Positions 27,501 to 36,131 of a stretch of 64,000 bases of DNA are shown here, in pieces. The DNA is taken from the NCBI RefSeq assembly GCF_039536205.1, contig NZ_BAAAYL010000001.1, positions 5,952,001-6,016,000 of the forward strand, given 5' to 3'. Position 1 is the stretch's first letter; each line of letters starts with the position of its first letter. The position numbers and the translations under genes are program-made. The notes below the pieces were generated by a model that was not told the DNA's origin, searched no databases, and saw only the letters and a program-made list of their open reading frames with translations. Source of the DNA: Streptomyces sannanensis. Its GTDB lineage: Bacteria > Actinomycetota > Actinomycetes > Streptomycetales > Streptomycetaceae.

Positions 27501-28720
27501 GCCTCCCGTTCCCGTACGAGCGTGTCGGCGAGCCGCTGCTCGGCCGCCGCCAGCCGGTTCTCGGCAGTGCCCAGGCGGCCGAGTGCCCGGGTGTGCGCCT
27601 GTGCGGCCTGCTCCCGGTCCGCCGCGGCACGGGCCAGCTCGTACGCGGTGCGCCGCGCGTCGGCCGCCGCCTGCTCCAGCTCCCGTGCGCTGCGCATCTC
27701 GGGGCCCTCGCGCAGCGCCGCGTCCTGCGCCGTCAGCCGGGCCGCGGTCTGCTCCAGCTGCGCGATCCGCCCGGTGGCGGCAGCCCGGTCCCGTTCGGCC
27801 TCCTCTCGTTCCGCCCGGTCCTGGGCCAGATCGCGGTGCAGCTGCTCGTAGCGGGCGTGCTCGCTGCGCGGCAGCCGGGCCCGGCGGCGGGTGGCGACAC
27901 GGGCGTAACGCCGGTAGTGGTCCAGGAAGGCGGAGGCGGCCCGCTCGGCCTCGGCGGCCGCACGCAGCTCCTCCTTCTCCTCGTCGAGCGAGCGGAACGC
28001 CTCGGCGACGTCGGCGATCACCGCCTGGTCCATCGGCGGCAGCGCCTCGGTGAGCGCGCGGGACAGCGCGGCCTCGTTGGGGCGCTTGGACAGCTGCGGC
28101 TGACGCAGCTGGATCAGCAGGTCCACCAGGGCCGCGTACCGCCGCTCGCCCAGCCCGAACAGCGCCTCGTCGACCGCCCTGCGGTACGCCTTCGCCTGGT
28201 CGTACACCATGCCGCGGCCGGCCACCGCCTCCGCCAGCCGGTCGCGGGACAGCGCGGTGCCGGTTGCGTCGAGCAGGCTCAGCTCCGCCCCGATCCGCTG
28301 GTCGGTGACGGCGTACCAGTGGCGGGCGATGCCGCGCCCTGCCACCGCCTTCAACCCGCACACGAGGGTACGGAAGTGAGCCTGACCGTTGTCCTCGTCG
28401 ACGCGGCCGAATTCGATCCAGGTGTAGCCGAGCCGCTCGGGGTGCGGGTGCTCTCCGCCGAGCAGCAGATTCCACTCCATCCGCTTGCCCGGGTCGGCGT
28501 CGGGCTCCACCCGGCGCGCGGAGAGATCGCCGTCCAGGAGGAAGGGGAGAGTGAGGGCGAGGACCTTGGACTTGCCGGTGCCGTTGTTGCCTCGCAGCAG
28601 CAGCCGGCCGTCACGGAACCAGAACTCCTCCACGTCGTAGTAGAAGAGGTCGACGAGCCCGATGCGCAGCGGCCGCCACCGGCCGGGCGCGGGGGAGGGG
28701 AGTGCGGTCCTGCCGGTCAC
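24554..28720 (-). CDS. jetC: Wadjet JetC-type SMC ATPase, TIGR02680 family
   Basis: 1388 residues. Walker A GNNGTGKSK is at residues 44-52. A very long charged coiled coil is interrupted mid-way by a hinge-like globular part (PLWRLIDFREHLGEAERAGLE, LLDAWVRPDGTALHADGHD). The head is closed by the ABC signature ASGGERVLAVSVP near 1235 and Walker B RLVTLDEAFAG near 1265. This is the motor that loops and extrudes DNA. It starts at GTG 28720, overlapping the previous stop (GTGA). Length and motif set look intact, so the system is probably active. Confidence 0.93.
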   Translation of the reverse strand: MTGRTALPSPAPGRWRPLRIGLVDLFYYDVEEFWFRDGRLLLRGNNGTGKSKVLALTLPFLLDGDLSARRVEPDADPGKRMEWNLLLGGEHPHPERLGYTWIEFGRVDEDNGQAHFRTLVCGLKAVAGRGIARHWYAVTDQRIGAELSLLDATGTALSRDRLAEAVAGRGMVYDQAKAYRRAVDEALFGLGERRYAALVDLLIQLRQPQLSKRPNEAALSRALTEALPPMDQAVIADVAEAFRSLDEEKEELRAAAEAERAASAFLDHYRRYARVATRRRARLPRSEHARYEQLHRDLAQDRAEREEAERDRAAATGRIAQLEQTAARLTAQDAALREGPEMRSARELEQAAADARRTAYELARAAADREQAAQAHTRALGRLGTAENRLAAAEQRLADTLVREREAAEAAGLDGELRTEGAPEDALRRAAEEVVERRRRAVGHVEGLAARAEEAAAERRAAARRADEAETEAGHTAERQAEAEEAAAQAGRELVVLVHEHLDGCKELTLSDPAGLLDGLQDWVTRLDGPYPAREQAAQAHRSRAAELADRAAVLGQHLAGLRSRHAEAERELAELEAGGQRGPEAAHTRTPGVRDRAAGAPLWRLIDFREHLGEAERAGLEAALEASGLLDAWVRPDGTALHADGHDVLLAPDGPVAGAALADVLRPAVDHGDARAAAVGEDAVARLLAAIGLGEGAGTWVAVDGGFRVGALTGSWSKPAAVYVGEGAREEARRALITALRGELVALRAEMNGLEAERESVAGRRRTLDAELAAVPDDAALRHAHALAAAATDAAHRARTRRDERSAELAEATRRTHGIAGELTDAAAGLSLPADRAGLAAVRQALADHAAHLAALWPALRERAEATRAVGEESAEAGRAEERVAELDLRAEESARLAAAADERHTTLRSTVGTAVAELERRLTETARALEACGREQREAGQAYTDADRRASRAEGRIEQLEKDVTAAAAARAEAIASLQRFAATGLLTVALPRAAVPPPDGGAWAATPAVALARAVEAELSAVDDSDGAWERVQKRLSEEYKKLQDALSRNGHTATARMVEDGMVVDIVYQGRERAVPELAEALATEVAELARILSAHEREILETHLLTEVAGTLQELIGAAERQVRAMNAELEERPTSTGMKLRLVWRSARTAPTGLAQARERLRQSADAWAPEDRGAVGEFLQAQIARRQNDDGAGSWLEVLTAALDYRTWHEFGIERHQHGKWVPATGPASGGERVLAVSVPLFAAASSHYATAATEYAPRLVTLDEAFAGVDDDSRAKCLGLLHAFDLDVAMTSEREWACYPQVPGIAIAQLSRVDEIAAVLVTRWEWDGAERVRGTEPDHLTAYPAQAAGPVHAAPPGAAGPEDDPAGAAVPAPRQGPPWA

Positions 28721-29937
28721 GCGTGCGTCGCCTTTCGTCGTACGGACTCCACCACCACGGTCTCGCCGACCGCGTACCGGGCGAGTGCGGGGCGCGGGGT
28801 GATGCCGTCGGGGGTACGTCCCACCAGACCGAGCGCGGCGAGCTTCGTCACGGCCTGCTCGACCAACTGCGGCTCCGCCCCCGGTTCTCTGGCGGTCCGC
28901 GACCAGAACCCGCCGTGTTCTTCGGCCAGTTCCCGCACCCGTCGCTCCAGGTCCCCAAGGGGGACGGGGCCGCGCACAGCCGCGAGGTACTCGGCCAGCA
29001 GCAGGGTGATGTGCCCATGAGTACCCTGCTCCGGCATGCGTACATCGGTGAGGTCGTCCAGAGGATCGACCATGGCGATGCCCTCGGCGCGCACTTCCGC
29101 GACCAGACCGGTCAGCTCGCCGATACGCGCGGCGATGAAGCTGCGCTGCCGGGTCAGATAGGCCAGTTCGGTGTCGGTCAGCTCGTCGTAGTACAGCACC
29201 GGATCGTCGAGGAGGCGGCGGGTCAGGGTCCAGCGGATCGCCCGGAACCGCAGCTCGTCGCTGTCCAGCGCGACGCTCTCGGCGCCCAGTTCGGCCAGCC
29301 GCTCCTCGAAGTCCTCGGCCGCGACCGTCGAGGGGCCGCGGCGGGTGGCGAGGAGCCCGGCCAGGACGCGGCGTTCCACGTCGTACAGCACATCACCCGC
29401 CCCGCTGACGTACGCGTCCTCGTCTCCGGCCACCCGCCGCAGCACACCGTGGTGCAGCAGCAGCCGTACCACCGCCGCGAGATCCAGGCGCTCGTCACGG
29501 CGCTCCAGCGTGAACTCGAGCCCTGCGGCGGCCAGCTGCGGATCGGCGGCGTCCAGGACGATCTGCTCGGCGAGACGCCCGAGTGCGATCTGCGCCTCGC
29601 CGCGTTCCAGTGCGGCCAGCGCCAGGCAGAGCAGCACATAACGGCGGCGGGTGAACGGCGCCCGGGCGCGGCTCGCCTCGCGCGCCGGATGGGTGGGATC
29701 GTGCGGCGTGCCCGGCGTCTTGCGCAGCCGGGCGGCCTCGGCGTCGACCAGAAGCGGCCAGCCGGTGTTGCGGTCGAACCAGTCACGCAGTTCGGCGGCG
29801 TGCTGCCGCACCAGGCGGTACTCGTCCGCGTGCGGGCCGTGCGCGAGCAGCAGCGGCTCCTTGAGCAGGGCCCGTGCGGCCTTCTGCAGCTCGGCGGCCC
29901 GGCGGCCGTCCAGCACCTCGGTCAGGGGCGTGCTCAT
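28717..29937 (-). CDS. jetB: Wadjet JetB-type protein, TIGR02678/DUF2398
   Basis: 406 residues. The N-terminus ELQKAARALLKEPLLLAHG, then RDWFDRNTGWPLLVDAEAAR and RRYVLLCLALAALERGEAQI are typical of DUF2398 proteins. A winged-helix-like C-terminal part follows (ITLLLAEYLAAVRGPVPL, AVTKLAALGLVGRTPDGITP). By analogy with structurally solved Wadjet complexes it is the kite-like subunit bridging the SMC heads. Its ATG overlaps the stop of the first gene (ATGA), and its own stop overlaps the motor start, so all subunits are translationally coupled. Confidence 0.9.
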   Translation of the reverse strand: MSTPLTEVLDGRRAAELQKAARALLKEPLLLAHGPHADEYRLVRQHAAELRDWFDRNTGWPLLVDAEAARLRKTPGTPHDPTHPAREASRARAPFTRRRYVLLCLALAALERGEAQIALGRLAEQIVLDAADPQLAAAGLEFTLERRDERLDLAAVVRLLLHHGVLRRVAGDEDAYVSGAGDVLYDVERRVLAGLLATRRGPSTVAAEDFEERLAELGAESVALDSDELRFRAIRWTLTRRLLDDPVLYYDELTDTELAYLTRQRSFIAARIGELTGLVAEVRAEGIAMVDPLDDLTDVRMPEQGTHGHITLLLAEYLAAVRGPVPLGDLERRVRELAEEHGGFWSRTAREPGAEPQLVEQAVTKLAALGLVGRTPDGITPRPALARYAVGETVVVESVRRKATHA

Positions 29938-31520
29938 CGGGCCTCCCGCGCGGTGAGATCGGTGATCTCGATCAGATGGTCGGGCCCGCGGAACACTCCG
30001 CCCGGCGTGCGGATCGCGGCCGTGGTGACGCCCGTACCGCCCGGCAGGGCCGTCAGACGGATCTCCATCGAGCCGTCGTTGCTGGTCGCCACGGTTGTCG
30101 TCATACCGGGCCGCCAGGTGGCGAGGGCATCCCCCAGCAGCTGGAGGAACAGCCCGAAGGCGAGCGGGTCGAGCTCACCGATCCCGGACAGCCGGGTGAC
30201 GCCCTGTGCCGCCAGGCGAGCACGGGCCGCCGCGATCTCCTCGGCCTGTTTGACAGCGAGCTCCGCGAGCCGCCGCCGTTCCTCGGAACGGTCCCGCACC
30301 TTGCGGGCCTTGCCGCGCCGCTCATAACTGCCGGTGCGGCGCAGCTGCGGGCTGATCCGCAGCGGCTCGGCCCCGGCCCAGGGGGTGGACGGGGGCACGG
30401 GACGGGCTGTGCGCTCGGCGAGGGTGTCGGCGTCGACGGTGAGATGACGGGAGGGGTGGAGGCCGAACGCGGTGCGCCACAGCCGGTGCCGGGCCTCGTC
30501 GTCCGGGGCCTCGGCGAACCAGCGGGCCAGCGTACGGAAATCCGCCGACCGATCCGAGCGCCCGGCCCGCCGTTCGTTCAACTGCCGTACGACCGCGAGG
30601 AGTTGCGGGATCGCCCCCAGTGCCCGCCCGCGCAGCAGCCGCGCCTGCGACTCGCGCCCGTCCGCTGACACGAACCAGGCGGCCAGCCCCGACCAGCGCG
30701 CCGCCCACCGCTCGTACGCCTGCTCCTCGGCGCTCTCGGCCTCGTCCGGGGCGGCGTCGGCCGCCTCGCGGGCCGCGGCGAGGCGTAGCAGCACCTCGGC
30801 CCGGCCGCCCGCCTCCAGCTCGCCTATCAGCAGCGCGATCCGGCTGCCCAGAGTGATCAGATCCTGGATGAACCGCTCCAGGTACTGGATCAGCCGGTCC
30901 TTGTAGGCGAGGAACACCTCGACCTCGACACCGTGCAGATCGATGGTGCGCTGCAACGAGCCCATGAACGCCCGCGCGTTCTCCGCGAGCGCCCCGAACC
31001 GTCCGGTCAGCGCCGACAGCGCGAGGTGTGTCTTGGCCGGGTCGGGCTCGTCCTCGGCCGCGATGACCAGGAGGGCCCGCAGCTGGGTGACGATGTCGTG
31101 CAGCGCCACCGCCTGCAGCGCGCCACGCCGCCCCAGCGCCTCGTCGTACGCGGACAGGGCCTCCTCGGCGGCTTCTCCGGCGCGCGTGAGCTGGTAGATG
31201 AACCGTTTGCGGTAGAAGTCCTCGACCGCTGTGACCCGAGCGGTGTCCGGATCGGCCCGCAGATTGCCCCAGTCGACCAGGCTGTCCAGCGCCTTGACCA
31301 CGGCGTTCAAGTCCCCGGGCCGATGCTCGGCCGGCAGCGCGGCATGGACGTCCTCGGGCCGCAGATGCACCGCGAAGCGCTCCTTGGCGGCGAGGAACGC
31401 TCCCATCACCTGGCGGTAGAGGGCCGCGTTGGGCGTGGTCAGGTGCGCGAAGGGGGCATAGGCGGTGCGCGCCGGGCCGGGCTGTGAGGTGGCGTCGGGA
31501 ATGGAGGGCTGGGACGTCAT
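29934..31520 (-). CDS. jetA: Wadjet JetA-type protein, TIGR02677/DUF2397
   Basis: 528 residues, first gene of the operon. The start region YAPFAHLTTPNAALYRQVMG, then ALDSLVDWGNLRADPDTARV and VEDFYRKRFIYQLTRAGEAA are hallmarks of DUF2397: winged-helix repeats of a kleisin-like subunit. The helical C-terminal part contains the conserved ELDPLAFGLFLQLLGDAL. It should bind the SMC heads and JetB. ATG 31520 is chosen by homology; an in-frame ATG at 31541 is possible and neither has a strong ribosome-binding site. The promoter must lie within the 233 bp shared with the divergent 704-residue gene. Confidence 0.9.
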   Translation of the reverse strand: MTSQPSIPDATSQPGPARTAYAPFAHLTTPNAALYRQVMGAFLAAKERFAVHLRPEDVHAALPAEHRPGDLNAVVKALDSLVDWGNLRADPDTARVTAVEDFYRKRFIYQLTRAGEAAEEALSAYDEALGRRGALQAVALHDIVTQLRALLVIAAEDEPDPAKTHLALSALTGRFGALAENARAFMGSLQRTIDLHGVEVEVFLAYKDRLIQYLERFIQDLITLGSRIALLIGELEAGGRAEVLLRLAAAREAADAAPDEAESAEEQAYERWAARWSGLAAWFVSADGRESQARLLRGRALGAIPQLLAVVRQLNERRAGRSDRSADFRTLARWFAEAPDDEARHRLWRTAFGLHPSRHLTVDADTLAERTARPVPPSTPWAGAEPLRISPQLRRTGSYERRGKARKVRDRSEERRRLAELAVKQAEEIAAARARLAAQGVTRLSGIGELDPLAFGLFLQLLGDALATWRPGMTTTVATSNDGSMEIRLTALPGGTGVTTAAIRTPGGVFRGPDHLIEITDLTAREAR

Positions 31521-31753
31521 CGTCCGGGCATTCTCCCTCATGGGCGCCGAGGCTCGGCAAGCGGTGGCCAGATCCTTACGCAAGGTGGCTCGCGCTGCGA
31601 TCGCCAAGGCGCGGCCCGCGCCCGGCGGGGGCCGCTCGGCGATCTCGATGAGCCGGGTACGGGTGATGTCCGCCTCGGCAGCGGCGAGAGCAGTCGCGCT
31701 GCCGGGTAGCGTGGGGGGCGCCACAGGTCCATTGAGGTGAGGTCGTCCGTCCG

Positions 31754-33868
31754 ATGCGCATGTTCTTCGAGCCCGATGACGAAGACGGCTTCGCCGTCGC
31801 CTGCGAGCAGCTCGCTCACCACGTCGCGGACCGGAGCCGCACGCAGGGCGGTGACGAAGCGGATCCGTTCGTCGTGGAGTCGGCTCTCGAGTACCGGCAC
31901 GGCGGGACGGTGGACGGCCGGCTGGGGTTGTGGCAGGCGCGGCACGTGGAGGAGTTCCTGCTGGACTGGTTGCCGCGGACGCTGACCCGGCTGCCGGGCG
32001 AGCCGCCGACGGACGAGCCGGGCGGGCTGCGCACACTGCTGCGGTACCTGGACGCCACGGGCCTCGCGGACCCGCGAGGCGACGCCCTCGATGTGCTGGA
32101 GCGGGCCGTCGATGCCGCGGCCGGGCAGTTCGAGGCGGCCATGGCGGACCGTACGCGCTGGGGCATGGCGAAGTTCTGGGCCACTACCGCCGCCGAGCAG
32201 GGCGTGGACATCCACGACCAGGCGGCGATGACGCGGTTCACCGAGCGCGCCCGGCGCGACGAGGTGCCGTACGACCACGACGCCCTGGACGCGATCATGG
32301 CGCGTCACCTGCGCGCAGACCGACCCCGGACCGAACGGTCCGAGCCCCAGCTGCCGGTCACCCTGCCGGACGAGGACGAGCTGCGGGCACAGGCCGCCGA
32401 GGCACCGCCGGCCCGGCAGCTCGCCGGGCTCGCCGACTGGGCGGGGCCGGAGGGGCGGGAGCTGACCAAGCGGGGCCGGCTGCGCATCGCCGACGCCAAA
32501 GAACTCGTCGCCACCCTGGAGACCGGGGACCGGGCCGACTCCCCGCGTACCAGCGCGGAGCTGCCCCGGCTGCATCTCGTCTTCGAGTGGGCGAAGAAGG
32601 CCCGTCTCGTCCGGGTGGCGAAGGGACGCGTGTACGCGGTCGCCAAGGCGCGCCCGCTCCTTGCCGACCCGCTCGCACTGTGGCAGCGGGCCTTCGAGAC
32701 GGTCTTCGAACTGCGCGAGCCCCTGCTGGGCGATGTGGACGGCTACCGGCTCACCTCGATGCTGTACGACGTGTACGAGGACGTCCTGCCCGATGTCCTC
32801 AACACCCTCTACAGCCTTCCGTACCCGATGCCCTGGCCCCGGCTCCGGGACTCCGTCCACGTCGTCTACCGGATGCGTTACGACCTGGACAACGCGACCG
32901 CGGACGAGCAGCGGCGCTGGCTGCTGTCCGCCGACCACGACCTGCGCCACGTCCTGGACTCCCTGGAGCGTCTCGGCGCGATCAGCCGCGAACAGGGCAT
33001 GGCCGACCCGGTCTACCTGGAGCTGCCCGCTCCCGAAACCACCCCCGTCCCGTCCCCGCGGCCGCCCGCCGGAACGTCGCCCGAGCTCGCGGCGCTTCTC
33101 GTCGGCCGCCCCGCCGCCCCCGACCCACAGGCCGAGGCGGCGCGCGCGAAGCGGCTGAGCGCGGAACTCGCTGACGGCCCAGTGGAGTTGATTCGCCTTA
33201 CCGACCTCGGTACGTACGGCGTGCGGCAGCGCCTCCTCGCCGAGGGGCGCAGCGCACCGCTCGTCGGCGAACTCGCCCACGCCCAGGCAGCCGGGCTGCT
33301 CGGGGTGCTGGCCGAGCACTACGACCCCGACTCCGCCCGCGCCGAGCTCGCCGCCTGGACCGCCGCTCACGGCGCCCCCGAAGCCGCCCGTGCCGAACTC
33401 CTGGGCGCAGTACGCAGGATGCCCTTCCGCGTACGTGCCGCCGCGATGCTCGACGCCCTGACCGCAGCGCTGCCCGAGGGAGACGGCGAGGAAGTGCTGC
33501 GCTCCTTGCGCGCCGACACCGAACTGGCCCCGACCGCGCTCAGCGTCCTCACCCACCGCGAAACCCTCACCCCCGAAGACCTGACCGAGCGCGAGGCACA
33601 CCTCATGGTCGCCGAGAGCCTGCTCCAACTCCTGGAGGCCGCCGGAGAGCACGCCTTCCTCGACACCGTGCTGTCCGGTGGGCGCGGCGAGGCCGAGACG
33701 GCGATCCAGGCCGCCCTCAGCTCCGGCCACCCGGACCACACCGGACTCGAGCAGCTCCGACGGATCGCGGAAGGACGACTGCGCGCCAGATCCGCACAGC
33801 TCGGACGACTCAACGCGGCCCGCGCCCGGCGCGGCCGGACGCCCCCCAAACGCAAGCGCCGCCGCTGA
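31754..33868 (+). CDS. 704-residue protein of unknown function, divergent from the Wadjet operon
   Basis: I do not recognise a family with known function. The N-terminal third (GRLGLWQARHVEEFLLDWLP, LRTLLRYLDATGLADPRGDA) is a helical domain seen in other Streptomyces hypotheticals. The middle looks winged-helix (ARLVRVAKGRVYAVAKARPL). The C-terminal third is all-helical (GPVELIRLTDLGTYGVRQRL, AELAAWTAAHGAPEAARAEL) and ends in a basic tail RTPPKRKRRR that could contact nucleic acid. No catalytic motif or membrane segment is seen. GAGGTGAGG precedes the ATG. A truncated relative of the C-terminal third occurs at 36.1-36.9 kb. Confidence 0.75.
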   Translation: MRMFFEPDDEDGFAVACEQLAHHVADRSRTQGGDEADPFVVESALEYRHGGTVDGRLGLWQARHVEEFLLDWLPRTLTRLPGEPPTDEPGGLRTLLRYLDATGLADPRGDALDVLERAVDAAAGQFEAAMADRTRWGMAKFWATTAAEQGVDIHDQAAMTRFTERARRDEVPYDHDALDAIMARHLRADRPRTERSEPQLPVTLPDEDELRAQAAEAPPARQLAGLADWAGPEGRELTKRGRLRIADAKELVATLETGDRADSPRTSAELPRLHLVFEWAKKARLVRVAKGRVYAVAKARPLLADPLALWQRAFETVFELREPLLGDVDGYRLTSMLYDVYEDVLPDVLNTLYSLPYPMPWPRLRDSVHVVYRMRYDLDNATADEQRRWLLSADHDLRHVLDSLERLGAISREQGMADPVYLELPAPETTPVPSPRPPAGTSPELAALLVGRPAAPDPQAEAARAKRLSAELADGPVELIRLTDLGTYGVRQRLLAEGRSAPLVGELAHAQAAGLLGVLAEHYDPDSARAELAAWTAAHGAPEAARAELLGAVRRMPFRVRAAAMLDALTAALPEGDGEEVLRSLRADTELAPTALSVLTHRETLTPEDLTEREAHLMVAESLLQLLEAAGEHAFLDTVLSGGRGEAETAIQAALSSGHPDHTGLEQLRRIAEGRLRARSAQLGRLNAARARRGRTPPKRKRRR

Positions 33869-34265
33869 CCCGCCACCGCGGGCAGCGCATTTGCAGGGAA
33901 ACCGTCCGCAACACGCCGTATGCCTTGGCCTGTCGCGGACGTTTTCCCTGCAGTTCGGGGTGTGTGCCGGATGCGTGGCGGGCGCGCCGGCCGCCGGGCG
34001 AGTCGCCGCCCCATCCAAGACTGCCTTTCCAGCTACCGGCAGCTCTCTCGACTTGCGTGATCTCCGGGTTACCCGTCTCCGTCGACGCGTTGCCACGACG
34101 ATAGGATCGCCTCGGCCGCCACAGCAACAGAAAAGGCCCTGAAGCCCCCGGCGGCGCGTGCCGGTCCGAACTCTGCGCAGAGCGTCCGTGAATCCCCGGT
34201 CGATCGCGGTCCGTTCCTCCGGAGAGGCCGACCCCACGCCGGTCACGGCGATAGGCTGTCGGGCC
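33869..34265. other. Intergenic region with an 18-bp inverted repeat
   Basis: Arms at 33892-33909 and 33935-33952 match at 17 of 18 positions (TGCAGGGAAAcCGTCCGC) around a 25-nt loop, starting 24 bp after the 704-residue gene's stop. It could be a terminator or the trace of a small mobile element. The rest shows no gene; TAGGCT 11 bp before GTG 34266 may be a -10 element of an almost leaderless mRNA. Confidence 0.5.
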
Positions 34266-35441
34266 GTGAGCGAATACCAGTACTACGAGTTCCTGGCTGT
34301 CGACCGCCCACTGAGCGAAGAGGAGCTCGCACAGGTGCGGGCTCTGTCCACCCGGGCCGACATCACGCCGACCCACTTCGTGAACGAGTACCACTGGGGC
34401 GACTTTCGCGGCGATACGACCAAGCTGGTCGAGCAGCTCTATGACGCCCATCTGTACTACGCGAACTGGGGCAGCCGTCGTCTCGTGCTGCGCCTGCCCG
34501 GCGGGCTGCTCCCGGCCAAGAAGGCCGCCGCGTACGCCATGGAGGAGGTGCTCAGTGTCCGGACCTGCTCCGGGCACACGCTGCTCGACTTCTCCCTGTC
34601 GTCGGAGGACGCCGAGGAGTGGGACTTCGAAGCCTCCTTCTCCCTGTCCGATTTCGTCGGGCTGCGGGCCGAACTCGCCGCGGGAGATATGCGCGGCCTG
34701 TACGTGGCCTGGCTCGCAGGGCTGACCGTGTGGGAACTGGCCGAGGACGACGAGGAGGAGTACGCCCGCGAACTCGAACCACCCGTTCCCGCCGGAATGT
34801 CCGCGCTCACCGGACCGCAGCGGGCTCTGGCCGGCTTCCTGCGGGTGGGTTCCGACCTGCTGGCCGTCGCCGCGGAGGCCAGTGCCCCGGCGACTGCCGC
34901 GGCTGTCGACGGCAGGGCCCTGGCGGCGTGGATCGCCGCGCTGCCCGCGGCGGAGAAGGACGCGCTGCTCGTCGAGGCCGCGCTCGGTACAGGCCCGCAG
35001 CCCGGCCCTCTCCTGCTGGCCCGCTACCGGGCCGCCACGCTGCCCGGCCCTCGCCCCGGGGCGGACCGGCGCAGCGCCGCCCAGCTGCTGGACGGCGCCT
35101 GCCGTCACCGCACCGAGCGTCAGCAGCGTGAGAAGAAGGCCAGGGCGGCCACCGAGCGGGCCCGGGCCCTGGAGATCACCCGGGCCCGCGACGCGCATCT
35201 GACCTGCCTCGCGAAGAACACCGAACAGGCATGGCGGGACGTCGACAGACTCATCGCCCAGAAGAAGCCAGGTCCTTATGACGTCGCCGTCACCCTCCTC
35301 AAGGATCTCCGCGAGGTCCACACCCGGGCGGACACGATCGCCGAGTTCCACGAGCGGGCCGCCCAGTTGAGGGAGGCGCACCGGAGCAAGCCCTCGCTCA
35401 TGCGCCGCTTCGACGACGCGGGATTCCCGTACCGTTCCTGA
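34266..35441 (+). CDS. Conserved hypothetical protein (391 residues)
   Basis: The N-terminal half is highly distinctive (SEYQYYEFLAVDRPLSEEEL, QVRALSTRADITPTHFVNEY, HWGDFRGDTTKLVEQLYDAH) and belongs to a widespread uncharacterised bacterial family. I recall such proteins next to SWIM zinc-finger proteins, but none is present here. An acidic linker and a charged coiled helix (QQREKKARAATERARALEI) follow. GTG 34266 is chosen because the family starts there; sequence before it is unlike protein. It lies 397 bp after the 704-residue gene in the same direction, so a link with the defence island is only positional. Confidence 0.7.
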   Translation: MSEYQYYEFLAVDRPLSEEELAQVRALSTRADITPTHFVNEYHWGDFRGDTTKLVEQLYDAHLYYANWGSRRLVLRLPGGLLPAKKAAAYAMEEVLSVRTCSGHTLLDFSLSSEDAEEWDFEASFSLSDFVGLRAELAAGDMRGLYVAWLAGLTVWELAEDDEEEYARELEPPVPAGMSALTGPQRALAGFLRVGSDLLAVAAEASAPATAAAVDGRALAAWIAALPAAEKDALLVEAALGTGPQPGPLLLARYRAATLPGPRPGADRRSAAQLLDGACRHRTERQQREKKARAATERARALEITRARDAHLTCLAKNTEQAWRDVDRLIAQKKPGPYDVAVTLLKDLREVHTRADTIAEFHERAAQLREAHRSKPSLMRRFDDAGFPYRS

Positions 35442-35574
35442 AGACCGAGCGGGCGCGGCCGCCGGCCGTCAGCCGTACACGGTGACCGGATCGGTCCGTA
35501 TCCGGACCCGATGAGGCCTGTCACCACCCCGGCCGCGCCGGACAGACTTCCGTACATGACCCGAGCACTGATCC

Positions 35575-35940
35575 GTGGCCCGCGACATGGTCGTCTACGC
35601 CCGCCGCAACGGCCACGAACCGCAGGCCAGCGCGATGCTCCGGTACCGCTCCCACCTCGACGACACCGTGCACCGCGCCCAGGACCTGCTCGACGCCGGA
35701 TTCGACCAGCCGCTGCCCCTGCCCGCCCTGGCCGCGGCCGTGGGCGTCAGCGGACGTACCCTCACCCGCCTGTTCACCCGCGCCACCGGCGGCCTCACCC
35801 CACTGCGCTACCAGCAGACCCTCCGCCTGGAACGCGCTGAACACCTCATCAGCCACGGGGCGACCGTCAACGCCGCCGCCCGCTCGGTCGGTTTCGAGGA
35901 CCCCGGCATGCTCCGCCGCCTGCGTGCCCGCGCAACCTGA
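35575..35940 (+). pseudogene. AraC/GlxA-family regulator C-terminal fragment
   Basis: The 121-residue reading MARDMVVYARRNGHEPQASA through two AraC helix-turn-helix motifs (LPLPALAAAVGVSGRTLTRL, VNAAARSVGFEDPGMLRRLR) is the DNA-binding half of a GlxA-type regulator. The N-terminal DJ-1/PfpI-like domain is missing, and no ribosome-binding site precedes GTG 35575. A bare AraC domain could still bind DNA, but the most likely reading is a decayed gene. Confidence 0.6.
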
Positions 35941-36010
35941 CCAGCTGTCCTGGTCCATCGCGGTGGCGTGACGCAGTCGGCACCGCCTCGACGCTCAGGC
36001 GCTCATGCCT

Positions 36011-36118
36011 TTACGGGGTGAGCCGGTTCGGGCCGCGGAACAGGAACGTCGCCTCACGGAGCGACTCCAACCCGAGCATCACCATCAGGACCCGCCCGAG
36101 CCCCACCGGGGAAGCGTC
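36011..36118 (-). pseudogene. Unidentified C-terminal gene scrap
   Basis: The codons GLGRVLMVMLGLESLREATF and LFRGPNRLTP, then stop, look like the natural end of a protein but have no beginning; the DNA upstream belongs to the next remnant. I cannot assign the family. Confidence 0.3.
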
Positions 36119-36131
36119 GGCGGCCGGCCGC

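Noticed and set aside
24558..28475. Upstream continuation of the jetD frame as one 1726-codon frame
   Set aside because: Only the last 420 codons have protein-like sequence. The rest reads jetC in a wrong frame that happens to lack stops, as is common at this GC content.
24641..29020. A 1459-codon open frame on the plus strand
   Set aside because: It is antisense to jetC and jetB. Its translation is Gly/Arg/Leu-rich with no motif; the minus-strand genes show clear domains and overlapping starts and stops.
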